Part shown: positions 1-8,514 of the stretch, one piece after another
How the letters are laid out: every line of letters begins with the position of its first letter
Position numbering within the stretch: the first letter of the stretch is position 1
Source of the DNA: a virus
Virus record (IMG/VR): IMGVR_UViG_3300049043_000001
Span: 1 to 25,208 of that record
DNA length: 25,208 nucleotides
Reading direction: 5' to 3' (one strand)
Position numbers and translations under genes: made by a program
The notes under the pieces: generated by a model
Told to the model about the DNA's origin: nothing
Database searches by the model: none
Seen by the model: the letters and a program-made list of their open reading frames with translations, nothing else

Positions 1-1102
1 ACAAATCGGCTCGAATCTGACACCATAACAAAGTTACACGTACTTGGGCAGCTAACATCTGTTTGGTATACGCCTGAGCTTGTACTGGACAGCAACGTTG
101 CTGGCGTTGAGAACAACAAATTACCTGCGCCGCTGTAAGTAGGAACCCACATGTACAACGCACCACCACGAGGATTGATGATTAGATAATCACCAAAGTT
201 TGTCTCTGACCATAAACGAAGTTGCTGCGGGATACCAAACGCGGCAGACTGTCCCCAGCCTGTAAACGTGCCAGCGTTATATACCGTAGTACCCAACGTA
301 TGAGATGTGGCTATTGTGCCATTGGCTCCGCGAGTAGCGCCTGTAAATGTGGTGGAAGTATTTCCAGCAGTAGGTCGCAAGCTCTTGGTCAATTAACAAC
401 GTGCCTGTAGCATTTGAGAATCCTGTTGTGGATGCGACAGTGATTGTCGTATTTGCCGCGCTTAACGCCAAAGATAATGTTGTCTGCGTAGTGCCAGATA
501 CAAAACCGCCCCACAAACCTGCGCCCCAGCCAGTAGCAAAACCATAAACGGCTACACCGACGTTGATCTGATAAGTGGCTGTAACTGTACCGCCGCCCGT
601 AGCAGACGATGCATGCGGCAACGGAAGATGAAATTGTGTAGGTATTGGTGGTAGCGCTAACAATCTGAAACTCACCATTCAGATTAAGACCGCCAACGGT
701 AGAAGCCAGAGAAGGTAACAAAGTCGCCTGCAATAGCGCCATGCCCCATGTCTGTCACAGTGACAGTCTTTCAGAGCCTGATGTCGTAGTAAACGGATTT
801 GTAAGTACATTAACATCACGTATAGGCGTAATGTCGTTATACGTTCCACCGTTCTCTACATAGTATTTAAGATTGGTGCCGAGACCTAACAGGTTATACC
901 CGCGCAAAGTCACCCAGTTCCATAACGAACGGGCTACGCCTTGATATGTATTGCTAGAGAGATAGGCTGCCAGCCGCCTAGCTTTTGAGGATAACCGGAG
1001 CGAAAACGTATCTTGTTAACACTCAAACCAACCGCCCTCGTTGGCAAGAGTGGTTCCTTCACGATTCAAACCTGGACGTAGTTGAAGTTTTTGTAAAGGC
1101 AC
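1..1102 (-). CDS. Large tail protein, 3' end outside window (frame breaks)
   Basis: GTG 1102 follows AGGAGTATAAC. The front reads MPLQKLQLRPGLNREGTTLA then NEGGWFE, next KIRFRSGYPQKLGGWQPIS, SSNTYQGVARSLWNWVTLRG and YNLLGLGTNLKYYVENGGTY. Later segments are VTATYQINVGVAVYGFATGW, GAGLWGGFVSGTTQTTLSLA, GTFTGWGQSAAFGIPQQLRL and GALYMWVPTYSGAGNLL, open to the left edge. The start R-PG-x-N-RE...NEGGW...D-KIRFR-x-G-x-P-x-K-GGW is that of a large conserved tail/stabilisation protein of podovirus-like phages, possibly related to P22 gp10 (hub plug). Family membership is recalled rather than tested. Confidence 0.7.
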
Positions 1103-1128
1103 GTTATACTCCTATGAAGGAGGATAGT
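1103..1128. promoter_or_regulatory. Divergent ribosome binding sites in 26-bp spacer
   Basis: The spacer between the tail gene (minus, GTG 1102) and the endonuclease (plus, ATG 1129) contains AGGAGT for the minus gene (plus-strand actcct at 1108-1113) and AAGGAGG for the plus gene (1117-1123). There is no room for a promoter, so each must be transcribed from further away, through the other gene. Confidence 0.65.
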
Positions 1129-1965
1129 ATGAAAACATATTTATACATTTGGTTCAAACCTGACTGGTCTCCATTTTATGTGGTATTGGCAAAACACGGA
1201 ATCGTTGGAATCCTGTTTGCGCCAAAATTAAAGACCGTAACGAAGCATGTATGCGCACCATAATTAAATATGGCGCAAAAAATATAAAAGTGCAACGCAT
1301 GTTCTTTCGAGAACTTGGGAGGATGCCTGTGCTGCTGAGCGGTCACTTATTGCTTGCTTTGGCCGCATAGATAACGGCGGATTACTATATAACCTTACCG
1401 ATGGCGGAGAAGGGAACATAAACCCACCAGCAGCAGAGCGAGAGGCTAAAAGATTGCGTTTACTTAACCCAAATAATCCACTACGAGGCAACACAAAAAA
1501 TTAAATACATCACCCAAGATCCATACAAATAGACTTGCCGCCTTACGCTCTCCAGAAGTACAAGCCAAGATATCTGCCGCCCTCAACGACCCTGAAAAGA
1601 AAGCTGCCAGACTGGCCAAACTACGGGCAACCATAGCCTCTCCCGAATACGAAGCAAAACTAGCCCTACGCCGCAAGCCTAAGCCTGCCAAGCGCACACC
1701 GGAAGAACTGCGGGAATACCGTAGGAAGCTGCTGACTGAGCGGAATAAAGACCCTGAATAGCAACGCAAAGCGAGTGGCTGCGCTCAGATCGTCATCACC
1801 GGATCAGTAGAGAGGCGTGAAACAATCTGCTGAGGGTACGAGCTGCCACAATGAAAACCCCCGAAGTTCAAAGCAAAACTGCGCCGTCCAAAAACCGCCG
1901 AACAGAAACAAAAAATATCAGAATCACAAAAACTGCGATGGGCTAAACGCAAATCCAAAGGCTGA
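1129..1965 (+). CDS. GIY-YIG-type homing endonuclease on the plus strand (frame breaks)
   Basis: The only supported plus-strand gene. ATG 1129 follows AAGGAGG at 1117-1123. It reads MKTYLYIWFKPDWSPFYV, then in the next frame IGKTRNRWNPVCAKIKDRNE, ACMRTIIKYGAKNIKVQRMF, next EDACAAERSLIACFGRIDNG and GLLYNLTDGGEGNINPPA. Y-IW...YVGIGK is the GIY-YIG core and E-x-x-LI-x-x-FGR...LTDGGEG its later motif. The rest is NUMOD3-like helices: RSPEVQAKISAALNDPEKKA, RLAKLRATIASPEYEAKL, KLRRPKTAEQKQKISESQKL, ending RWAKRKSKG. The span is an exact multiple of three. It lies between endolysin and a tail gene, as an insertion would. Confidence 0.78.
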
Positions 1966-1978
1966 TGTAGCGGCATTT

Positions 1979-2402
1979 TTATCCAATCTTTGCACCTGAT
2001 CGAAGCTGTGCAAGTGTTAAGCCGCCAGTGTATTGAAAGTGCGGGGACTCCTTAAACCTCTTCCACTCCCCAGCCCACTCCAGTCCTGCGGCTTTGCCTA
2101 GCTTCCCGACTTGCTGCCAAACTCTCGTCTTTAACATCCCAGGCGCGGTTTACCTGCAACTATGGGGACGACATCTACGGCGCATCTGTAGTTATGCCAA
2201 GACTGCCCAGCCTTAGCGTTTGTTACAATCTTCCCGGCGTTGTGCGACCCTGCGCATACAACGCCTCTTAGCTGAGCGTTATCCCTGTAGGTACTGGTTA
2301 CGTAGCAAGTCAATACCTGTGCTTTTTTGCCGCATCCAGAAAAGCTTCAACCCGCGTTTCAGCGGGCGGTATAAGATCATCCAGACTGCGGCTGTTAATC
2401 AT
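1979..2402 (-). CDS. Endolysin, peptidase M15-like (frame breaks)
   Basis: ATG 2402 gives MINSRSLDDLIPPAETRVEA then FLDAAKK. In a second frame VTSTYRDNAQ follows, then EALYAQGRTTPGK, IVTNAKAGQSWHNYRCAVDV and VPIVAGK, and after another break VWQQVGKLGKAAGLEWAGEW, KRFKESPHFQYTGGLTLAQL and RSGAKIG. The pattern S-x-HNY-x-x-A-x-DV and the later EW-x-x-F-x-x-SPHFQ supply the zinc ligands of M15/VanY-type L-Ala-D-Glu or D-Ala-D-Ala peptidases, which cleave peptidoglycan cross-bridges at lysis. About 140 aa, normal for single-domain M15 endolysins. Convergent with the plus-strand endonuclease, 13 bases apart. Confidence 0.85.
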
Positions 2403-2563
2403 CCCTTGGTAACAACACCAATCAAGCGAGCAATGCCCAATCCAGCAGAGACAATAGCGGTCTGCAACTCGGGAGCAATAGGCACACCAATCGCCGTCAG
2501 GAACAGGATAGCTCCACGCCATGTTGATGGCTCTTCCACTCTGTCAAGAACGTACTGTCTCAT
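2399..2563 (-). CDS. Holin candidate
   Basis: I start at ATG 2563 because it overlaps the previous stop (ATGA); a longer in-frame start at 2584 lies inside that gene. The 54-aa protein reads MRQYVLDRVEEPSTWRGAIL, FLTAIGVPIAPELQTAIVSA and GLGIARLIGVVTKG. It has two hydrophobic segments separated by a short loop and a basic end, the layout of small two-segment holins, which form membrane lesions that free the endolysin. It immediately precedes the endolysin, with an ATGA overlap. The lysis role is well supported by context. Confidence 0.72.
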   Translation of the reverse strand: MRQYVLDRVEEPSTWRGAILFLTAIGVPIAPELQTAIVSAGLGIARLIGVVTKG

Positions 2564-2919
2564 ACAGCCTCCATTGTTTTCCACGATGTCGTTGCTTCAT
2601 CCATGAATACGTTGCGCCATCTGTTGGCATAGGCGTAGGAGGCTGCCCACTGAGCATTAGCGTCTAGTGTCCAGCTTGCATAAGGCTGTGGAGGCACAAA
2701 CGCATCAATATCTTCGTGGTAGGCATAACCAATTCCAGCGTAGTGCTTACGGATTCTGCCGTTGTAGCTGTCTGTTTCCATGCTCCCACCGAACAAACGC
2801 TCACAGAACGCAGCACCGATATACTCTTTTTCTACGCCAGAAGCATCAGCACAGTCTTTGTTATCGACGACGATAACCTGCGTTACTACACCGTTTTCAA
2901 TCTTTGCAAAGTGAGCCAT
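2560..2919 (-). CDS. Conserved phage protein MAHFAKI-type, 119 aa
   Basis: The gene reads MAHFAKIENGVVTQVIVVDN, KDCADASGVEKEYIGAAFCE, SYNGRIRKHYAGIGYAYHED and IDAFVPPQPYASWTLDANAQ. This is a widespread phage protein (N-terminal MAHFAKI, then R-K-x-YAG-x-G and F-x-PPQPY-x-SW), usually near the tail fibre and lysis genes; its function is not established. Near 2630 the frame seems shifted out and back: AYANRWRNVFMDEATT may really be PTPMPTDGATYSW followed by DEATTSW. Ends overlap both neighbours. Confidence 0.75.
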   Translation of the reverse strand: MAHFAKIENGVVTQVIVVDNKDCADASGVEKEYIGAAFCERLFGGSMETDSYNGRIRKHYAGIGYAYHEDIDAFVPPQPYASWTLDANAQWAASYAYANRWRNVFMDEATTSWKTMEAV

Positions 2920-3530
2920 TACGCCTCCAATTTCAATCCGGTCAAACTTAATTCATCGCCCACAACCCCGACTGGGAACGTGTTAAACGACATACTTATT
3001 CGTGTATCGTCACCTTGCACCGTAGGAACATTGTGTTCTAACGACGATGGAAACAATATCAATCTGCCTTTGATAGCCTCAAACCACCAGCTCTCAGAAT
3101 TGTAGATATTCCAATCATCCGGTGGAAACTTAATCTGCTGCCAGCCTGAACGATAGAAATAAATCTTATCGTCCGGGTTCGTATTCAAAGTAAAACACGC
3201 CAGACACAAAGCTGATCCGGATGAGCATGCCGGCGATGCCATTGGCCTTGCTCTGAGTAATTAAACCAGCTCTGCGTAATCCGTCAATCGAACGTCATGC
3301 TTCGGGTTGCTCGTCGCTTTTAAAGTATTCAGCCACACAATCCTCAACCCAGCCACGCAACGGAAGCTCATCACCGAATCACGCAAGACAAAGTTATTCT
3401 TGCTAGTCGTATTGCCCTCGTTTGCGTCGTGTTTCCTGACCACGAACAAACAGCAATTCCTCGTCTGTTAGCTCACCGGTCTAAGTCAAACATACCAATC
3501 GGCGCAGGGAAAAAGGTTGTGCATATTCAT
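2919..3530 (-). CDS. 2OG-Fe(II) oxygenase-like protein (frame breaks)
   Basis: ATG 3530 opens MNMHNLFP, followed in other frames by PIGMFDLDR, ELTDEELLFVRGQETR and NEGNTTSKNNFVLRDS. The catalytic part reads QWHRRHAHPD, SFVSGVFYFEYE, then intact DDKIYFYRSGWQQIKFPPDD and GRLILFPSSLEHNVPTVQGD to the end, LSLTGLKLEA. The first His cluster, the FPSSLEH histidine and the later Arg (DDTRISMSFN) fit the putative 2OG-Fe(II) oxygenase family found in phages. Such enzymes hydroxylate protein or nucleic acid; the substrate is unknown. About 203 aa. TAA overlaps the next ATG (TAATG). Confidence 0.72.
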
Positions 3531-3544
3531 GCGAGCAGCCTTCC

Positions 3545-3795
3545 TCATATCTCCTTCATCTGTGCAGCTTCCATCTTCGCTAAATCTTCAGCGTCTAGCC
3601 AAACTAGTCGGTATGCTTTCCTCAAACTCACGTATCTGATCCATTACCCAAACTACTTCAGTCGCATGATGGGCATGGTCTGGAGGGTTCATCCCAACGT
3701 GTAAACGTAGTGTTGGAGATTTCCCACTTAGCATTAGGACGCAGCAGTTGCATAGCTACGTCAATGCCATAAAAACGATAAATGTTTGTAGTCAT
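3545..3795 (-). CDS. Conserved tail-region protein, about 83 aa (frame breaks)
   Basis: ATG 3795 follows directly on the adhesin stop. The reading is MTTNIYRFYGIDVAMQLLRP, NAKWEISNTTFTRWDEP, then in a second frame EVVWVMDQIREFEESIPT and in a third LVWLDAEDLAKMEAAQMKEI, stopping at 3545. The RPNAKW segment and acidic C-terminal helix are frequent in small proteins that follow phage fibre genes, where fibre-assembly chaperones are usual. That role is inference. No slippery site for programmed shifting is evident. Confidence 0.5.
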
Positions 3796-3797
3796 GT

Positions 3798-5392
3798 TTA
3801 TTGATTTAAAATGACGATTACCATACCGGAGCCGCCAGCCGCTCCTGCTCCAGCAGAATAACCACCAGCACCTCCACCACCACCGCACGAGCTGCTGCAG
3901 TTCCAGCACCACCATTTGAACCTCCCGTCCCACCACCTCCGCTACCGCCAGAGCCACCAGTTCCAGGGCTTTGAATACCACCACCTCCACCACCGCTATA
4001 TGTCACGCTACTGCCAGAAATGGATGATGCCGTACCTGCACCACCTGGGCCGCCAGCAGTAGAACCTGATGAAGTTCCACCAGCAGCAGATGCTCCACCA
4101 CCGCCACCATAGCTCGGAGAACCATTGCCAGCAGAACCGTTATTTCCTTGAGATGGAGAAAGATCAGGCGATCCAGTACCGCCAGCAGTAGCACCAGCAC
4201 CACCATAGCCACCACCACCAGAGCCACCGTTGCCGCCCGCACAATGCACCAGCACCAGCACCACCATAGCCACCACCAGCAGATGTTATTGTTGAAAATA
4301 CGGAATTCCCACCAAGACTGCAACTCCACCAGAACCGCCGCCTCCGCCAACAGTTACTGTATATTCTGTTTGAGCCGTGACAGATAAAGCAGAACCAGTA
4401 CGAAATTGATGACACCTCCACCACCACCTGAAGCACCAGGGCTTGCAGTTCCTGCTCCACCACCCCCGCCACCAGCCACCACTAGAATCGCACACTAGCC
4501 ACACCAGTAGGACATATCCATTTAGCCGATGGATTTAAACGTAAGACTGTTTGGTCACGACGGTGTAAGAAAGAACTACGATGCCAGAGCCGCCGCCACC
4601 GCCTGCGCCAGTTGGGGAACCACCACCGTTAAATGCTCCACCACCGCCACCGCCACCAAGATTGGTAGTTCCAGATGTTGCAGTTACATTACTGTCGTTT
4701 GCTCCTGCTCCACCGCCGCCACTACTTCTTGCGCCACCAATCGTAATACCTTGATCATAAAAAGCACTAGCTCCACCGCCGCCAGCATAAGTTACAGAAC
4801 TTCCGCTACGGCGATGCTCGACCATTTCCTCTTGATGCTGCCGTAGGTGTGCTTGTTGTTCAGGTTCCGCAGCAGATGCACCGCCACCACCGCCGCTACT
4901 TCCAGCATTCGCAGACCCACCGCCATTATTGCCCTGGCGACGGCGACGCGCGAGGAGATTTCCCGCACCCCCCGCGCCACCATATCCACCACCGCCTCCA
5001 GAACCGCCGGCTGCACCAGCAGCAGCAGCCCCTACACCAACCCCATTACCACCACCGGAAGCAGTAATAGTGTGGAATACAGAATCCACTCTGACCGTAA
5101 TCGCGGGGTCGGAGGCTCCAGAAGCGCCACCTGTACCGCCAGCACCAACCGGATGATCGCGGTAATCAGTACCAGCAGTAACACTAAATCCCGTACCTGT
5201 TCTAAAGCCACCAGCGCCGCCACCACTACCAAGTTGAATACCACCACCCCCGCCACCAGCCACCACTAGAATAATCCACCTGCGTAGCACCAGCAGGTGC
5301 AGTCCACTTACCAGAAGCGGTAAGGTTTGGACGACGGTGAAGCCTGTACTGGCAGCCGCCATCGCTTGCATAAGTTTTGTGAAAGCAAACAT
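3798..5392 (-). CDS. Glycine-rich tail adhesin-like protein (frame breaks)
   Basis: ATG 5392 opens MFAFTKLMQAMAAASTGF. Two modules follow. Each starts with a W-x-x-P-x-G segment (LTASGKWTAPAGATQVDY; LNPSAKWICPTGVASV) leading into LVVAGGGGGG and a long glycine-rich tract with Ser, Ala and Thr. The end is GYSAGAGAAGGSGMVIVILN then Q and TAA at 3798. Total about 530 aa. Poly-glycine tracts like these form polyglycine-II sandwiches in phage tip adhesins that bind host receptors. The frame is lost several times, often in GGT/GGC runs. A tail tip or fibre adhesin is the likely role. Confidence 0.65.
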
Positions 5393-6389
5393 TACTCATC
5401 CTCAGTTTGGATTAAAGTTCTGGCGCGTAGTTCCCATACCAGCTTCGTACCGTCTGCCGTGAATGTCAGTATGTCCATGACGGTTTGCGGGTCGGCAGTG
5501 ATCGTTGGGGCAGTATTTCGCAACCCACTTTACGCCAGTAAATGTCGCTGTATTTGTGCCTGCGCCAAGTCTCTTAAGAACAAAATACAACGATTTACCT
5601 GCCGTGTTGCTTGGGCATTGTAAAAATGCAACACGTAGCAGACAAGGTTAGCCGTAATGATGGTGCTGTTGGCTATATTCAGAGTGTAGGTACCGTCCGT
5701 ATTTACATACCCAGTTTGTAATGCCTTTGTGTACGCATTAACCTGCGGATTGTTAATCGTTGATGTGTTAATTGTTACGTTAGTCTCGAGTCAATCCATT
5801 TGACGTACCGCCATTGATGGTGACTGTGTTTAACGTAGTGCTACTTAACGTAGATGCGTTAGAAGTTATGTTGTTAATGTTGCCGCCGACAATACTTACG
5901 TTGCTAAGTATTAGCGCATTTGCTGTGCCGCCAGTAATAGTTACGTTGCCAAGCGTTGATGCAAACGTCACCAACATCAACAATATTTACCGCGTCATTA
6001 AAGACAATCGTGCTTCTGACCAGCAGGCAAAGCAAAATGTCGTACCTTGTTGGCGCAGGGTTTGTGCCAAGTCGTTGGAAATAATGATGGAGTTGGATAA
6101 CCCGTTTGTAATCGTAATACTTGCTTGGCTGCAGCAGGCACAAACAATGTCTGAACATTGGTAATGGTTCCTAGCAAATTCAAACGCAGCGCTCGGTGCT
6201 GTTTGCGAAGCATTGGTATCGGTTAATGCTATCGCCGCATTAGAGACTGGCAAAGGTCACATTGGATGTGCCGGTAATAGCTTGTTCGAAAGCTGTGCCG
6301 AGGTTGGTATTGGTAGTAGCTCCCCACGTACCCGCCTGATCGCCCGTTCCAATCAGTTCAATTTTTAGGCTGCTATATGTGCTTGCCAT
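5392..6389 (-). CDS. Tail fibre-like protein (frame breaks)
   Basis: ATG 6389 gives MASTYSSLKIELIGTGDQAG then TWGATTNTNLGTAFEQAITG. After a break near 6245 come NAAIALTDTNASQTA, ALRLNLLGTITNVQTLFVPA, TNGLSNSIIISND and IVFNDAVNIVDV. A Thr/Asn-rich repeat region follows (TLGNVTITGGTANALILSNV; NNITSNASTLSSTTLNTVTI). The end reads INNPQVNAYTKALQTGYVNT, SLYFVLKRLGAGTNTATFTG and LTFTADGTKLVWELRARTLI, stopping at 5392 with TAATG overlap. The opening GTG-x-x-x-GTWG-x-x-TN-x-NLGTA block is familiar from phage tail fibre proteins. About 330 aa, at least five breaks. Confidence 0.68.
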
Positions 6390-6401
6390 GATTTGTCCTT
6401 A

Positions 6402-7320
6402 CTAATTAACAGTGTTGATTGGTTTCCAATTAGGCGTTTGATCGTCGTTAATTGGTTCCCACAAAAATCTGCTGCTTACTCGATCCGATGCCTGCGCAGA
6501 TTCAGCTACTCTTGTCTGCGTATCGCCTGACGATTCATCCGTATCTGCCGCGCTAGTATTCTCAAGCACCGTTGCCAAGAATATCGCCAGCGCTGAATCT
6601 ACATCTGTTGCCTGTACCGTATCATCTACTAAACCAGTTGTGGTTCTAATTCCAACTATTGCATCAGATACATTCGCAGTTTCAGTACAGCATACCCCAT
6701 ATACCAAACGCGCTTGAATACGTCACTGCTTGCGTTTGCTGTTTCAGCCACATTGGATGTATATGCCAAACCAGCCACAACTGTCTCAGATGCATTTGCT
6801 GTATCCGTAACAGACGCTGGGAATGTTACATACATACTTACTGTTTCACTTGCGTTTGCCGTTTCCGACACGCTGCTTGCAAAGACTCCCAACGAGCTTA
6901 CTGTATCGCTTGCATTTGCCGTTCTCAGATATAGCGCTGCCAAATATAATCGCGGTCGTTATCGAATTCACCTTGCGTCTGGCTGTTTCGCTAAACGAAC
7001 TTGCAAAAACAAGTCCTGCTGTTACTGTTTCTGTCGCATTAGCTGTTTCACTAATACTTGCTACTAAAACTTGATCTGCTGCATACGTGTCGCTGGCGTT
7101 AGCTGTTTCGGAGACAGTTGCAAGTATGGGTGCTGTGGCTGCTACGTTGGTGGAATCAGATGCGGTTAAATAACCAGCCACCAAATCCCCAGCCATTCTG
7201 TCCCCATGTGCCCGTGCCCCAGCCGCCATACGCAATGATAGGCGGTATAGATCTGAACATCGCCATCCAGCCTCACCCCAATAACCACTGCTGTAGCCGC
7301 CATCGACTTGCGCCACTCAT
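6402..7320 (-). CDS. Tail fibre with SETANASD repeats (many frame breaks)
   Basis: Start is ATG 7320 or GTG 7316. A Gly/Trp-rich front (DGGYSSGYWGEAGW; YGGWGTGTWGQNGWGFGGW) is followed by about ten units of 19-22 residues built on the pattern (V/I)-SETANAS-(D/E)-T, for example TVSETANASDT, SISETANATET, SVSETANASET, SVTDTANASET and NVAETANASSD. The end, FLWEPINDDQTPNWKPINTV, resembles the closing Trp/Asp repeats of phage fibres. About 300 aa. Repeats of this sort form extended beta-helical or triple-stranded shafts. The frame is broken at least four times, partly between repeats. Confidence 0.65.
6480..7115 (-). repeat. Tandem imperfect repeats of about 60 bp within the fibre gene
   Basis: On the plus strand the unit shows as gc-(g/a)-tt-(t/a)-gc-(t/c)-gttt-c, returning about every 56-66 bases from 6480 to 7115. 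Each unit encodes a SETANASD-type block. The repeats are imperfect at the DNA level, which argues for old duplication rather than an assembly artefact, although collapsed or extra copies cannot be excluded. Confidence 0.7.
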
Positions 7321-7497
7321 TACTCCGCTGCTTCAAGTTGGTTTCCGTAAACCAGCGCTCTTGTGTTACGCCTTCAGAGGTTGTCCACTCAACAAGATAC
7401 TCAATCTTGCCATCATCGTCCATACGCATTTTAGCTACAGGACCTGTGCACGTACCGCTTTCATGCGCACGTTCTGGCCTTTGACAAATGTTGTCAT
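7320..7497 (-). CDS. Small KOW/SH3-like protein, about 58 aa (frame breaks)
   Basis: ATG 7497 follows GGGGATAGAC. The frame gives MTTFVKGQNVRMK, then after a break near 7464 GTCTGPVAKMRMDDDGKIEY and LVEWTTSEGVTQERWFTE. Adding one A near 7339 yields NQLEAAE and a TAA at 7320 that overlaps the next ATG (TAATG). The pattern of a short barrel (G-x-x-V near the start, DGKIEYLVEW strand, RWF at the end) resembles SH3/KOW-like small domains. Role unknown; probably co-translated with the fibre that follows. Confidence 0.55.
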
Positions 7498-7509
7498 GTC
7501 TATCCCCTA

Positions 7510-8085
7510 TTAAACAGCGTCAAGGTTGAACGAATAAGTGATGTTCAATACGTCACCACTTACAACACTACGATCCCCTGGCGACTGAAAGTCTGCTGCT
7601 GAAAACAGTAAGCCGGACGTACCAGAAGTGACATTACACAGAAAAGCGCCAGCAATGTTTGCTGTAGCGTTCATAGTAAATGAAGCTGTCGATGAAGAAT
7701 TGTTGATGTTAGATGGGTCTGCCAACGTAGCAGCGCCAAAGGTAGCAGCCTTGCGGTTACCTGTATAACTGGAGTTTTCAGTCCAGCCTGTGTGTGACGA
7801 TAATGTATCGCCGCCAGAATACGTGGTAGACGCAGCCGTACCATTTACCAAACCGACATACCACGCAGCCGTGTAAGCAGAGCCAGTAAAGAACTGGGTA
7901 TTCATAGCCTGCAAGCCGACGTTAGTAACTAGGTTAGGTGCAATACCAACCCATTTTTCATTACCATCTTTGTCGTGGCAAGTAATGGTAAACACGCCAC
8001 CAGCAGATAGCCCTTCTACAAAGCCCTGCTTGCGCTCTACAGAACCAGTAATGAATTCACTGGATTTTGATTTTTCAATAGTCAT
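7510..8085 (-). CDS. Conserved tail-region structural protein, 191 aa
   Basis: The gene is intact, starting MTIEKSKSSEFITGSVERKQ after AAGGAG. The protein is beta-rich: VFTITCHDKDGNEKWVG, then a Thr/Ser/Gly/Asn-rich body (AWYVGLVNGTAASTTYSGGD, GNRKAATFGAATL) and a closing beta strand (VSGDVLNITYSFNLDAV). This is a recurrent phage virion protein pattern with no enzymatic residues. It lies between the adaptor/virion genes and the fibre genes, so tail or tail-fibre base is a reasonable inference. Confidence 0.72.
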   Translation of the reverse strand: MTIEKSKSSEFITGSVERKQGFVEGLSAGGVFTITCHDKDGNEKWVGIAPNLVTNVGLQAMNTQFFTGSAYTAAWYVGLVNGTAASTTYSGGDTLSSHTGWTENSSYTGNRKAATFGAATLADPSNINNSSSTASFTMNATANIAGAFLCNVTSGTSGLLFSAADFQSPGDRSVVSGDVLNITYSFNLDAV

Positions 8086-8094
8086 GATGACTCC

Positions 8095-8514
8095 TTACGT
8101 TATACGAATCAGCGCGCTAGACGCTGTATCAGGGGGTAAAGTTACTGTAAATGTGTTGTTGCCAGTTTGAATCTGTCCTGACCCAAAGTCCAGTACCGCT
8201 ATTGAAGCATTTGATTTTGTTGCGTTATATATCAAAGCACCCCTAGTAGTGAACTGTGCAGGGTTCCAAGTTACATTACTAAAACTCACAAATACTGTAT
8301 TGCTATCATTCTGTATGGTTACATTCGATAGCGCTTGACCGCCCGCTGTGTAACCAGTACCGCTAATCTCATTATCCGATGAATACGCTGTCGTATCCTG
8401 ATTCAATGTGGCATACGCCGTGTACAACGCCATCTTCAACGTATCAGATGCAATGTTCTGCTTGCCTTCTAATATGTCTGACTTTAAAGCTTGTAGTCAG
8501 ACCTGGTAGATCAT
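8095..8514 (-). CDS. Conserved virion-region protein, 139 aa (early in-frame stop)
   Basis: ATG 8514 overlaps the previous stop, but codon 6 is TGA; from codon 10 the same frame is open (LKSDILEGKQNIASDTLKMA, then LYTAYATLNQDTTAYSSDNE). Two small compensating indels around 8480-8500 are the simplest explanation. The body (EISGTGYTAGGQALSNVTIQ, ALIYNATKSNASIAVLDFGS) is a beta-rich sequence common in phage tail regions, ending ALIRIT. Starting at 8439 (MKMALYTAY) would truncate the conserved front. A structural role is inferred. Confidence 0.65.

Noticed and set aside
985-1128. In-frame plus-strand extension upstream of the endonuclease start
   Set aside because: It overlaps the start of the minus-strand tail gene; the strong AAGGAGG site fixes the endonuclease start at 1129.
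1264-1976. Minus-strand ORFs opposite the plus-strand endonuclease
   Set aside because: They are Ser/Leu/Cys-rich translations without family pattern, while the plus strand gives GIY-YIG and NUMOD3-like sequence.
3545-3795. Programmed frameshift of a tail assembly chaperone pair
   Set aside because: Two shifts would be needed, no slippery sequence is present, and the gene is not upstream of a tape measure.
4847-5269. Plus-strand frames rich in Pro, Thr, Ser and His opposite the glycine-rich gene
   Set aside because: They are the complement of GGT/GGC/GCA codons of the adhesin, have no ribosome sites and no domain pattern.
4535-5392. Collagen gene
   Set aside because: The glycine tracts are runs of G with Ser/Ala rather than regular Gly-X-Y triplets.
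6480-7115. CRISPR array
   Set aside because: The repeats are imperfect, coding, and have no unique spacers of constant length.
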